Source: JBBQXK01 sp038251625 (GTDB lineage Bacteria; Pseudomonadota; Alphaproteobacteria; Rhodobacterales; Rhodobacteraceae). From it: a DNA stretch of 23,773 nt. The notes under the pieces are model-generated. The model searched no databases. It saw only the letters and a program-made list of their open reading frames with translations, and had not been told where the DNA came from. The stretch is from positions 1-23,773 of the forward strand of contig JBBSBE010000055.1 in the NCBI GenBank assembly GCA_038251625.1. The letters are read 5' to 3'. Position numbers and translations under genes: made by a program. Below, one piece after another: positions 1-6,457 of this stretch. Within the stretch, counting starts at the first letter, position 1. Each line of letters begins with the position of its first letter.

Positions 1-1
1 G

Positions 2-202
2 GTGGAAAGCCTGCAGCGCCAGGGTGTGCGGGTCTCTGTCGTCTCGACGATCCGCAGCCAGCCGCCGATGATTGCGGACGAGTTGCGCCGCCAGGCCGAC
101 AACTTCATCGAGCTTGACGATCTGCGCGATGTGATCGGCCGACCGCCGCGCGAACCGCGGCCCATGATGGAGCGCGAAGAAGCGCAGGTTGACGGCAAGT
201 GA
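2..202 (+). CDS. NYN-domain (LabA/DUF88-type) protein, C-terminal fragment
   Basis: Only the last 66 residues are in the window; the true start lies upstream and the first in-frame codon seen (GTG) is not a reliable start. The fragment has a GVRVSVVST strand, then IADELRRQADNFIELDDL, which matches the end of the NYN/LabA domain: a final beta strand followed by a leucine/alanine helix and an 'AD-FI-L' motif. NYN proteins are PIN-like putative RNases. The catalytic acidic residues would lie upstream and cannot be checked. The tail is charged and proline/arginine rich. The gene ends with TGA and is followed by a GC-rich hairpin. Confidence 0.65.
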   Translation: MESLQRQGVRVSVVSTIRSQPPMIADELRRQADNFIELDDLRDVIGRPPREPRPMMEREEAQVDGK

Positions 203-212
203 CGAACGTGCG

Positions 213-235
213 GCCCGCCCCGAGTGTGGGCGGGC
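213..235 (+). other. GC-rich hairpin after the NYN gene, possible weak terminator
   Basis: A perfect 8-base inverted repeat (GCCCGCCC at 213-220, GGGCGGGC at 228-235) with a 7-base loop lies 10 bases after the stop codon at 200-202. There is no T-run after it, so it is not a classic intrinsic terminator. It may act as a transcript 3' end stabiliser or a weak stop before ispH. Confidence 0.35.
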
Positions 236-340
236 AGCGCGACCGGCAACGGATCACCAACAGCGGGGCGCACCCCTGAAGGCTGGACGCGCCGGGCGCT
301 TGGCACTAGCTTTTGCGGGACATTGCACGAGGCCCGCCGG

Positions 341-1294
341 ATGACCGATCTGCCCCCCCTGACAATCCATCTTGCCGCCCCGCGCGGCTTTTGCGCGGGC
401 GTGGACCGGGCGATCCGGATCGTGGAGCTGGCGTTGGCGCGCTGGGGGGCGCCTGTGTATGTGCGCCACGAGATCGTGCACAACAAATTCGTCGTCGATG
501 ACCTGCGCGCCAAGGGGGCCGTGTTCGTCGAGGAACTGGACGATTGCCCCGGTGACCGCCCGGTGATCTTTTCCGCCCATGGCGTGCCGAAGGCGGTGCC
601 CGCCGAGGCAGCGCGGCGGCAGATGATCGCGGTCGATGCGACCTGCCCTTTGGTGACCAAGGTACATATCGAAGCCGCGCGGCACAGCGAGATGGGGCGG
701 CAGATGGTCATGATCGGCCACGCCGGGCACCCAGAGACGGTGGGGACGATGGGGCAGTTGCCCGAGGGCGAGGTGCTGCTGGTCGAAACGGTGGCCGATG
801 TGGCGCGGCTTGAGGTGCGCGACGAAGCGCGCCTTGCCTATATCACCCAGACCACGCTTTCCGTGGATGACACGGCGGCGGTGGTCGCGGCCCTGCAGGC
901 GCGTTTTCCCGCCATCGTGGGGCCTGCAAAGGAAGACATCTGCTATGCCACCACCAACCGGCAGGCGGCGGTGAAGGCGGTGGCGCCGATGATCGACGCG
1001 CTTTTGGTGATCGGGGCGCCGAACTCATCAAACTCGCGCCGTCTGGTCGAGGTGGGCCGCGCGGCGGGCTGTCCTTATGCGCAGCTTGTGGGCCGCGCGA
1101 CCGAGATCGACTGGCGCGCGCTGGCGGGCGCGCGGGCGGTGGGGATCACGGCGGGGGCAAGCGCGCCCGAGGTGCTGGTGAACGAAGTGATCGATGCGTT
1201 CCGCGCCCGTTTTGCCGTGACGGTTAAACTGGTGGAAACGGCGCAGGAAAACGTGGAATTCAAGGTTCCCCGGATATTGAGAGAGCCCGCCTGA
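341..1294 (+). CDS. ispH: 4-hydroxy-3-methylbut-2-enyl diphosphate reductase
   Basis: Catalyses the last step of the MEP isoprenoid pathway, reducing HMBPP to IPP and DMAPP with a [4Fe-4S] cluster; cytosolic. The 317-residue product has the three cluster cysteines in family context: C18 in GFCAGVDRA, C102 in ATCPLVTKVH and C201 in ICYATTNRQ. Also visible are HEIVHN (H47), SAHGV (H80), GHxGHPE (H130, E132), TQTTLS and the substrate-binding NSSNS loop near 228-232. I chose ATG 341 because the family N-terminus begins only a few residues before the RGFCAGV motif; the open frame upstream to 224 has no family similarity. It is the first gene of a probable ispH-DUF3429-rnhA-TRIC operon. Confidence 0.97.
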   Translation: MTDLPPLTIHLAAPRGFCAGVDRAIRIVELALARWGAPVYVRHEIVHNKFVVDDLRAKGAVFVEELDDCPGDRPVIFSAHGVPKAVPAEAARRQMIAVDATCPLVTKVHIEAARHSEMGRQMVMIGHAGHPETVGTMGQLPEGEVLLVETVADVARLEVRDEARLAYITQTTLSVDDTAAVVAALQARFPAIVGPAKEDICYATTNRQAAVKAVAPMIDALLVIGAPNSSNSRRLVEVGRAAGCPYAQLVGRATEIDWRALAGARAVGITAGASAPEVLVNEVIDAFRARFAVTVKLVETAQENVEFKVPRILREPA

Positions 1295-1384
1295 CCGATC
1301 AACGGTTTCCGCCGTCTTTCCGGGGGGATGGACAAGCCGCCCTTGCCGCGCCAAACCCTTGGCGGTATCCGCCCGAGGCCCCCG

Positions 1385-1837
1385 ATGACCCCGATCCCGC
1401 GTTCCGCCCTGATCCTTGGCCTTCTGGGCCTGATTCCGTTCGTGTGGGGCGCCGTTACGGAACTTGTGCCCGAGGCGGCTGACTGGGGTGTCCGCAGCCT
1501 AGGGCCTCGGTTCATCGGGCCTTATGTGAGCCTTGCCTATGGCACGGTGATCCTGTCGTTCATGTCCGGTGTGCTGTGGGGGTTTGCGACCCGGGGGAAG
1601 GGGGCCGAGGCGGCGCTTGGCTATGCCTTGTCCACGATGCCCGCACTTTGGGCGTTCTTCTTTATCGGGGGCGGGCCGGTTTCAGCGGCGATCTGGCTGG
1701 CGGCGGGGTTCGTGCTGGTGCTGCTTCTGGATTACATGTTCTGGCGGCAGGGGCTGGCGCCAGACTGGTGGCTGCGGCTGCGCGTCTTGCTGAGCGTCGT
1801 GGTGCTGGCCTGCCTTGCCGTGCCGATCTGGGCCTGA
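1385..1837 (+). CDS. DUF3429 family inner-membrane protein
   Basis: A 150-residue protein made almost entirely of hydrophobic segments. I count about five: around residues 8-25, 47-65, 75-95, 98-118 and 130-148. The pattern (LGLLGLIPFVWGA near the N-terminus, YGTVILSFMSGVLWG in the middle, then a W-rich C-terminal half) fits DUF3429, a family of small membrane proteins of unknown function common in alphaproteobacteria. ATG 1385 is chosen over the upstream in-frame start at 1328 because it puts the first membrane segment at the N-terminus, as in the family. It lies 90 bases after ispH and 10 bases before rnhA, so it is probably co-transcribed with both. Confidence 0.8.
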   Translation: MTPIPRSALILGLLGLIPFVWGAVTELVPEAADWGVRSLGPRFIGPYVSLAYGTVILSFMSGVLWGFATRGKGAEAALGYALSTMPALWAFFFIGGGPVSAAIWLAAGFVLVLLLDYMFWRQGLAPDWWLRLRVLLSVVVLACLAVPIWA

Positions 1838-1847
1838 AGGAGCCGCG

Positions 1848-2315
1848 ATGCCCGATCTTTTCGCCTATACCGACGGCGCCTGTTCCGGAAATCCCGGCCC
1901 CGGTGGCTGGGGCGTGCTGTTGCAGGCCAAGGATGGCGGCGCGGTCGTGAAAGAGCGCGAGCTTTCGGGCGGCGAGGCGGATACGACGAATAACCGGATG
2001 GAGCTGATGGCGGCCATTTCGGCGCTGGAATCGCTGACCCGGCCCACAAAGCTGACGATCGTGACCGACAGCGCCTATGTAAAGAACGGCATCACCGACT
2101 GGCTGGCGGGGTGGAAGCGCAAGGGCTGGCGCACCGCCGGGGGATCGCCGGTCAAGAATGTGGAGCTGTGGCAGCGGCTTGAGGCGGCGCAAGCCCGCCA
2201 CACCGTCGACTGGCGCTGGATCAAGGGCCATGCGGGCCATGCCGAGAATGAACGCGCCGATGCGCTGGCCCGAGGGGGAATGGCCCCCTACAAGCCCCCG
2301 AAGGCGCCCGCATGA
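1848..2315 (+). CDS. rnhA: ribonuclease HI
   Basis: Cleaves the RNA strand of RNA-DNA hybrids, removing R-loops and primers. The 155-residue length is that of bacterial RNase HI. The four catalytic acids are all present: D9 (YTDGAC), E52 (NNRMEL), D74 (VTDSAYV) and D138 (NERADAL), plus the flexible-loop H128 in IKGHAGH. The basic-protrusion region (GWKRKGWRT, residues 88-96) is also present. ATG 1848 follows an AAGGAG ribosome site and gives the family N-terminus. The stop overlaps the next start by four bases (ATGA), which suggests translational coupling. Confidence 0.97.
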   Translation: MPDLFAYTDGACSGNPGPGGWGVLLQAKDGGAVVKERELSGGEADTTNNRMELMAAISALESLTRPTKLTIVTDSAYVKNGITDWLAGWKRKGWRTAGGSPVKNVELWQRLEAAQARHTVDWRWIKGHAGHAENERADALARGGMAPYKPPKAPA

Positions 2316-2947
2316 CAGCGCTTTTCCTGCTCGATATTGCCTCGGTCGTGGTTTTTGCGCTGACCGGTGCGCTGACAGCCTCTCGCGCGCAACTGGATGT
2401 GGTGGGGTTCCTGTTTCTGGCGGTTCTGACGGCGACGGGCGGGGGTACCCTGCGCGACGTGATCCTGGACCGGCCTGTGTTCTGGATTTCCGAACCGCTG
2501 TTCATTTTGGGCGCGGCGCTGGCCGCAATCACGGTATTCTTCACCGCGCATCTTCTGGAAAGCCGCTATCGCGCGCTTTTGTGGCTGGATGCCTGCGCCC
2601 TGGCTGTTGCGGTTCCGGCAGGGGTGGCCGCGACGATGGAGGTGGGTGCTGCGTGGCCGTTGGTGCTGGTAATGGGCATGGTAACGGGTTGCATGGGCGG
2701 GCTTTTGCGCGATGTGGTCTGCAACGAGGTGCCGCTTGTGCTGAAGCAGGGCGAGCTTTATGCGACAGCCGCCTTTGCCGGTTCCGCCGCTGCCATGGCG
2801 GCGATCGCGACGGGACTGCCCGTTGTTGCAGCGCTGGCGCTTTGCGCCGGGGGCACGCTGGCCCTGCGAGCGGGAAGCCTGGCCCTTGGGTGGCGTTTGC
2901 CCGTCTACCGCGCTCGCCCACCGCAGACATTTCCACCAAAACGCTGA
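2312..2947 (+). CDS. TRIC/YicG-type (UPF0126) trimeric cation channel family membrane protein
   Basis: A 211-residue polytopic membrane protein with the internal repeat typical of the TRIC/UPF0126 family. Two three-helix halves each carry a glycine-rich helix-breaking motif ending in RD: GGGTLRD at 43-49 and GGLLRD at 129-134. Animal TRIC proteins are monovalent cation channels, and prokaryotic members form trimers with pores; bacterial roles are still open. The start overlaps the rnhA stop by four bases, so this is probably the last gene of the ispH operon. No terminator is visible between its end and the next gene, 47 bases away. Confidence 0.85.
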   Translation: MTALFLLDIASVVVFALTGALTASRAQLDVVGFLFLAVLTATGGGTLRDVILDRPVFWISEPLFILGAALAAITVFFTAHLLESRYRALLWLDACALAVAVPAGVAATMEVGAAWPLVLVMGMVTGCMGGLLRDVVCNEVPLVLKQGELYATAAFAGSAAAMAAIATGLPVVAALALCAGGTLALRAGSLALGWRLPVYRARPPQTFPPKR

Positions 2948-2959
2948 TATTCCGGTGAC

Positions 2960-2988
2960 TTGCCACTAAACGAACAATCGTTTATATT
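2960..2988 (+). promoter_or_regulatory. Promoter with palindromic operator for the TetR-like gene
   Basis: A sigma-70-like promoter reads TTGCCA (2960-2965), 17-base spacer, TATATT (2983-2988). Within it lies an 18-base inverted repeat with perfect 7-base arms, TAAACGA and TCGTTTA (2967-2973 and 2978-2984), around ACAA. The size and symmetry fit a TetR-family operator, and its position between -35 and -10 fits autorepression. The expected transcription start falls at about 2995, the A of the ATG. Confidence 0.65.
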
Positions 2989-2994
2989 ACCGGA

Positions 2995-3513
2995 ATGGCA
3001 CGCAGCAAGCTGATCCCGGATTCAGAGGTTTTTGCCGCCATTCGCCAGCTTCTGGCGGATGGTGGGGAAAAAGCCGTGGCCTTCGGTTCGGTCGGGCGCG
3101 CAACGGGACTGGCGCCCCCGACGCTCGCCCAGCGCTATGGCACGCGCGATGCAATGGTGCGGGCGGCGATGACCGCCGCCTGGGATACGCTGGATGCCGC
3201 GACCGACGCGGCGGATGCGAAGGCCGAAACCGGCCCAAAGGGCGCGCAGGCGCTGCTGAAGGCGCTGAGCGGCGGGGCCGGGCCTGCGGACCTGACGCTG
3301 CTTGCCGCCGATTTCCGCGATCCGCCACTGCGCGAACGCGCTGCGGCGTGGCGCGCACGGGTCGAGGCGGCCCTGGCGCAGCGCCTGGGGGGCGGCAAGA
3401 AAGGGCGCGAGGCGGCGGCGCTGTTGTTCGCCGCCTGGCAGGGACAGAATCTTTGGGATCCGGCGGGTGGCAAGGGCTTTCGCCTCAAGGATGCGCTGAA
3501 GAAGATCGCCTAG
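2995..3513 (+). CDS. TetR/AcrR-family transcriptional regulator
   Basis: A 172-residue protein with an N-terminal helix-turn-helix of TetR type at about residues 28-50 (AFGSVGRATGLAPPTLAQRYG followed by TRDAMV), where R47-Y48-G49 stands in place of the usual 'YHYF/RYF' recognition-helix end. The C-terminal half is alanine-rich and helical, as expected for a ligand/dimer domain, but its ligand cannot be told from sequence. A palindrome in its own promoter suggests autorepression. There is no convincing Shine-Dalgarno sequence before ATG 2995, and the -10 box ends six bases upstream, so translation may be leaderless. The stop codon interlocks with that of the convergent downstream gene. Confidence 0.8.
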   Translation: MARSKLIPDSEVFAAIRQLLADGGEKAVAFGSVGRATGLAPPTLAQRYGTRDAMVRAAMTAAWDTLDAATDAADAKAETGPKGAQALLKALSGGAGPADLTLLAADFRDPPLRERAAAWRARVEAALAQRLGGGKKGREAAALLFAAWQGQNLWDPAGGKGFRLKDALKKIA

Positions 3514-3758
3514 CGGCGGCCGCGCGGCCCGTATTGGCGCCAGAGCCAGATCAGCAGCATGGCACCCAGCACTGCGCCCACGAACATCGCGACCCATCCG
3601 GTAACCGAGATGAGGATCCGCAGCGCCAGCCAGCCGACCATCGCGCCCGCAATCCCGATCACGATGGTTGTGGGTACATCGGTTTGCAGCATCATGAAAC
3701 GGGTGGCGAGGAAACCCGCTGCCGCGCCGACGATGACGATCAAGAGAATGGCTGGCAC
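3510..3758 (-). CDS. GlsB/YeaQ/YmgE-family small stress-response membrane protein
   Basis: An 82-residue hydrophobic protein with three membrane segments: PAILLIVIVGAAAGFLA, then TTIVIGIAGAMVGWLAL, then a C-terminal segment. The repeated glycine-rich 'GxxAGxxA / GIxGAxxG' pattern fits the GlsB/YeaQ/YmgE (transglycosylase-associated) family of unknown mechanism, often stress-induced. I chose the GTG start at 3758 because GAGGGA lies just upstream and it places the first membrane segment at the N-terminus; a longer frame reaches 3803 but adds a polar, non-family leader. It lies 61 bases after fmt on the same strand. Its TAG stop overlaps the TAG of the convergent TetR gene in the shared tetramer CTAG. 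Confidence 0.75.
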   Translation of the reverse strand: MPAILLIVIVGAAAGFLATRFMMLQTDVPTTIVIGIAGAMVGWLALRILISVTGWVAMFVGAVLGAMLLIWLWRQYGPRGRR

Positions 3759-3819
3759 GTCGGTTCCCTCCTGACGGCGCACGATAGGTGGCCGCAGGTA
3801 CATTGGGAATCACTTTGTC

Positions 3820-4716
3820 TTAATCAAGGCGCGCGGGCAGCGCCATCCCGCGCAAAGCCTCATTGGCCGACAGGGAGCGCTTGCCGGCGCGCTGCACCTC
3901 GGTCACCTCGACAGCGCGGCTGCCGCAGGCCACGGTGAAGCCGCCCAGCACCTGCCCGGGCGCACCGTCGCCCGCGGCGAGGCGCGCGCGCAGAAGCTTG
4001 ACCCGTTCGCCTGCAATCTCGCACCACGCACCGGGAAAGGGGGACAGGCCCCGGATCTGGCGATCCACCTCGGGTGCGGGGCGGGACCAATCGACCCGCG
4101 CTTCGGCCTTTTCGATCTTGGCCGCGTAGGTGATACCATCTGCCGACTGCGGCAGAGGCGTCAGCGCGCCCAGACGCGACAGCGCGGCACCAATCAGCCC
4201 GGCCCCCATGAGCGACAGGCGGTCATGCAGATCGCCGGTGGTGTCTTCCGCCCCGATGGGCATGGTTTCGCGCAGCAGCACAGGCCCGGTATCAAGCCCC
4301 GCCTCCATCTGCATGATACAGATGCCGGTTTCCGTATCCCCGTTCAGAATGGCGCGGTGGATCGGCGCCGCCCCCCGCCAGCGCGGCAAAAGCGACGCAT
4401 GAATGTTGAGGCAGCCGTGGCGCGGCGCGTCGAGCACCGGTTGCGGCAGGATCAGACCGTAGGCCACGACCACGGCGACATCCGCCCCGAGGGCCGCGAA
4501 ATCGGCCTGCGCGCCGGGATCGCGCAGGGATGCGGGGGTGCGGACGGGTAGGCCCAAAGACATGGCCCTTGCCTGCACCGGCGACGGGCGCGGGGATTGG
4601 CCGCGTCCTGCGGGGCGGGGGGGCTGGCAATAGACCGCCAGCACCTCATGCGCGCGGGCGAGGGCGTCGAGGACCGGGACGGAAAACGCAGGGGTGCCCA
4701 TGAAGACGATCTTCAT
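3820..4716 (-). CDS. fmt: methionyl-tRNA formyltransferase
   Basis: Formylates Met-tRNA(fMet) with 10-formyl-THF before translation initiation. The 298-residue protein shows the N-terminal formyltransferase fold (MKIVFMGTPAFSVPVL) and the catalytic set N104 and H106 in LNIHASLLPRWRGAAPI and D142 in LDTGPVLL. It also shows the AEARVDWSRPA and IRGLSPFPGAW linker motifs and the smaller C-terminal tRNA-binding OB domain. The length is slightly short for the family but complete. The ATG overlaps the upstream deformylase-like stop by four bases (ATGA), so translation is probably coupled. It sits at the end of a run of three deformylase-type genes, a logical pairing because deformylase removes the group Fmt adds. 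Confidence 0.96.
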   Translation of the reverse strand: MKIVFMGTPAFSVPVLDALARAHEVLAVYCQPPRPAGRGQSPRPSPVQARAMSLGLPVRTPASLRDPGAQADFAALGADVAVVVAYGLILPQPVLDAPRHGCLNIHASLLPRWRGAAPIHRAILNGDTETGICIMQMEAGLDTGPVLLRETMPIGAEDTTGDLHDRLSLMGAGLIGAALSRLGALTPLPQSADGITYAAKIEKAEARVDWSRPAPEVDRQIRGLSPFPGAWCEIAGERVKLLRARLAAGDGAPGQVLGGFTVACGSRAVEVTEVQRAGKRSLSANEALRGMALPARLD

Positions 4717-5216
4717 GCGCGTTTTTCCCGCTTTTCCGCTTTCGCAATCAGCATCTTGCGCTTTAGGGGCGAGAGCCTGTCAAAGTACATCCGGCCATCC
4801 AGATGATCGAGCTGGTGCTGCGCGGAAGTGGCCCAGAGCGCCACGAAATCCCGCTCTTCCACCACGCCATCGGCATTCAGGTAGCGCAGGGTCACCGCCC
4901 GGGGCCGTTCGATCAGGGCATGGACGCCGGGCAGGTTGGGGCTGGCCTCTTCATGGCTGCGCATCTGGGCAGAGGCGTGAAGAAGCACCGGATTGGCCAT
5001 CCGCACGACCTGCCCCCGCGTGTCGGACGCATCGACCACGGCGAGGCGCAGACCGACCCCGATCTGCGGCGCGGCAAGGCCCACGCCGGGCATCGCCTCC
5101 ATCGTGTCGATCATGTCGGCCCAGATCGCGCGCGTCTCTTCCGTCACCGCATCAATCGGCCGGGCGGGCGTGCGCAACAGCGGGTGCGGCCAGCGCAGAC
5201 AGGCCCGCGCGGTCAC
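4713..5216 (-). CDS. Peptide deformylase-like protein, catalytically degenerate
   Basis: A 167-residue deformylase-fold protein. Motif 1 is intact (GVGLAAPQ, residues 44-51). In motif 2 the usual EGCLS is EASPN (residues 90-94), so the metal-binding Cys is Ser92. In motif 3 HExxDH is HQLDH (134-138), so the catalytic Glu is Gln135 while both histidines remain. Two of the four key residues are therefore lost, and known deformylase chemistry needs both. The fold-supporting regions and the basic C-terminus (PLKRKMLIAKAEKREKRA) are well kept, which argues against simple decay. The GTG start overlaps the upstream def stop by four bases (GTGA) and its own stop overlaps the fmt start. A role in binding nascent chains or modulating its partner deformylases is only inference. 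Confidence 0.85.
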   Translation of the reverse strand: MTARACLRWPHPLLRTPARPIDAVTEETRAIWADMIDTMEAMPGVGLAAPQIGVGLRLAVVDASDTRGQVVRMANPVLLHASAQMRSHEEASPNLPGVHALIERPRAVTLRYLNADGVVEERDFVALWATSAQHQLDHLDGRMYFDRLSPLKRKMLIAKAEKREKRA

Positions 5217-5704
5217 GCGGCGTAGCCTGCAAGGACGGCAGCGCGCGCCGCAGGCGTCAGACGGTCAAGCGTGACGATGCCATCCAGATGATCGGTTTCG
5301 TGCTGGGCGCAGAGGGCGGCAAAGCCGGTAAGGTCCGCCTCTTGCACCGCGCCGTCAAGCGCCGTCCAGCGCAGGCGGATCGATTGCGGGCGTTCGATAT
5401 CGGCGGTGACGCCGGGGATCGAGAGGCAGCCTTCTGCGGCCACCCCGCGCGCGTCGGATTGCCAGAGGATCACCGGGTTTATGCAGACAACCGGATCGGG
5501 TGTGCCGGTTTTCCAGGCCACATCCATCACGAACAGGCGTTTCAGAGCCCCGACCTGCGGGGCGGCAAGGCCGCGACCGGGAGCTGCGTACATCGTTTCC
5601 AGCATATCGGCGGCAAGGGCCGCCACAGCCTCGCCCGGCGCCACCGGCGCGCAAGGGGCCGACAGACGGGGATCGGGCCATCGCAGGATCGGCAGGACAG
5701 TCAT
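5213..5704 (-). CDS. def: Peptide deformylase, second paralogue
   Basis: A 163-residue protein with all deformylase motifs: GRGLAAPQ (43-50), EGCLS (91-95, metal ligand C93) and HETDH (135-139, ligands H135 and H139, base E136). It should remove the formyl group from nascent N-terminal fMet with Fe(II) or a similar metal. Arg replaces the usual Ile/Val inside motif 1, which lines the substrate pocket, so specificity may differ from the first copy. It lacks the basic C-terminal helix of the flanking paralogues and ends in alanine-rich sequence. It overlaps both neighbours by four bases. Divergence among the three copies suggests old duplications. Confidence 0.9.
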   Translation of the reverse strand: MTVLPILRWPDPRLSAPCAPVAPGEAVAALAADMLETMYAAPGRGLAAPQVGALKRLFVMDVAWKTGTPDPVVCINPVILWQSDARGVAAEGCLSIPGVTADIERPQSIRLRWTALDGAVQEADLTGFAALCAQHETDHLDGIVTLDRLTPAARAAVLAGYAA

Positions 5705-6231
5705 TCCCCGGCCCGTTCACGCGCGCGTTCGCGCTTCAGCTTTTCCATCTTGCGGGTGATCATCTGGCGCTTCAGCGGGCCGAGGTAATCAATGAAGAGC
5801 TTGCCGTCGAGGTGGTCGATCTCGTGCTGCACGCAGGTGGCCCAGAGGCCATCGAACGCCTCTTCCACCATCGCGCCGTCAAGCCCCATCCAGCGCACCC
5901 GGACCGATGCGGGGCGCGTGACCTCGGCGTATTGATCCGGGATCGAGAGGCATCCCTCATCATAGCTGGCGCGATCCTCGCTGGACCAGATGACGACCGG
6001 ATTGACCAGGACCATGGGGCGCGGGGGCAGCATCGGGTCCTTCACGCAATCCATCACCAGGACACGCCTCAGGACCCCCACCTGCGGGGCCGCAAGGCCG
6101 ATCCCGGGCGCATCGTACATGGTTTCAAGCATGTCATCCGCCAGTGCTGCGATATCGCGCGAGATTTCGGGCACGGGGTCGCAGGCCTTCTTGAGGCGCG
6201 GATCAGGATGGAGGAGGATCGGTCGTTTCAT
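5701..6231 (-). CDS. def: Peptide deformylase, canonical copy
   Basis: A 176-residue, type 1 deformylase with all motifs intact: GIGLAAPQ (43-50), EGCLS (92-96, C94) and HEIDH (136-140). It removes formyl from nascent proteins at the ribosome. The basic C-terminal tail (about residues 155-176, rich in K and R) resembles the ribosome-contacting extension of bacterial deformylases. ATG 6231 is chosen because the product then begins MKRPILLHPDPRL, the standard family start; the frame stays open to 6267 but the extra residues are unlike the family. It is the first gene of a four-gene run ending in fmt, each joined to the next by a four-base overlap. Confidence 0.96.
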   Translation of the reverse strand: MKRPILLHPDPRLKKACDPVPEISRDIAALADDMLETMYDAPGIGLAAPQVGVLRRVLVMDCVKDPMLPPRPMVLVNPVVIWSSEDRASYDEGCLSIPDQYAEVTRPASVRVRWMGLDGAMVEEAFDGLWATCVQHEIDHLDGKLFIDYLGPLKRQMITRKMEKLKRERARERAGE

Positions 6232-6305
6232 GCGCCGCGATGTAAGGGATGTGCACGCGCGAGGCAATGGCGGGACGAGACGCGCCGTTCACGCTTTTCA
6301 GTGGG

Positions 6306-6334
6306 ATTATTTCCTGCGTTTTGTCATTATTGAA
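6306..6334 (-). promoter_or_regulatory. Candidate promoter for the def-fmt operon
   Basis: Read on the minus strand: TTCAAT (6334-6329), 17-base spacer, AATAAT (6311-6306). The -10 matches consensus at five of six positions, the -35 at three. It lies in a distinctly AT-rich patch between two divergent genes, about 75 bases before the def ATG. Confidence 0.35.
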
Positions 6335-6349
6335 GAAAATTGTTATTCT
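6321..6349 (+). promoter_or_regulatory. Candidate promoter for the MalY/PatB-type gene
   Basis: TTGTCA (6321-6326), 17-base spacer, TATTCT (6344-6349), in the same AT-rich patch as the divergent def promoter, which it overlaps. It would give a leader of about 100 bases before ATG 6458. Confidence 0.4.
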
Positions 6350-6457
6350 TGGGATGATTAACGCGTGACGCTGTCCTGTTTTGATTGCCACTCTTGGAAG
6401 GATCATCCCGATCTGATATGCCGCCTTGCGGCGCTACCTGCACAAAGGACCCCGGCC

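Noticed and set aside
301..316. Sigma-54-like promoter before ispH (TGGCAC followed by TTGC)
   Set aside because: The GG and GC dinucleotides are 11 bases apart instead of the required 10, and a housekeeping isoprenoid gene is not an expected sigma-54 target.
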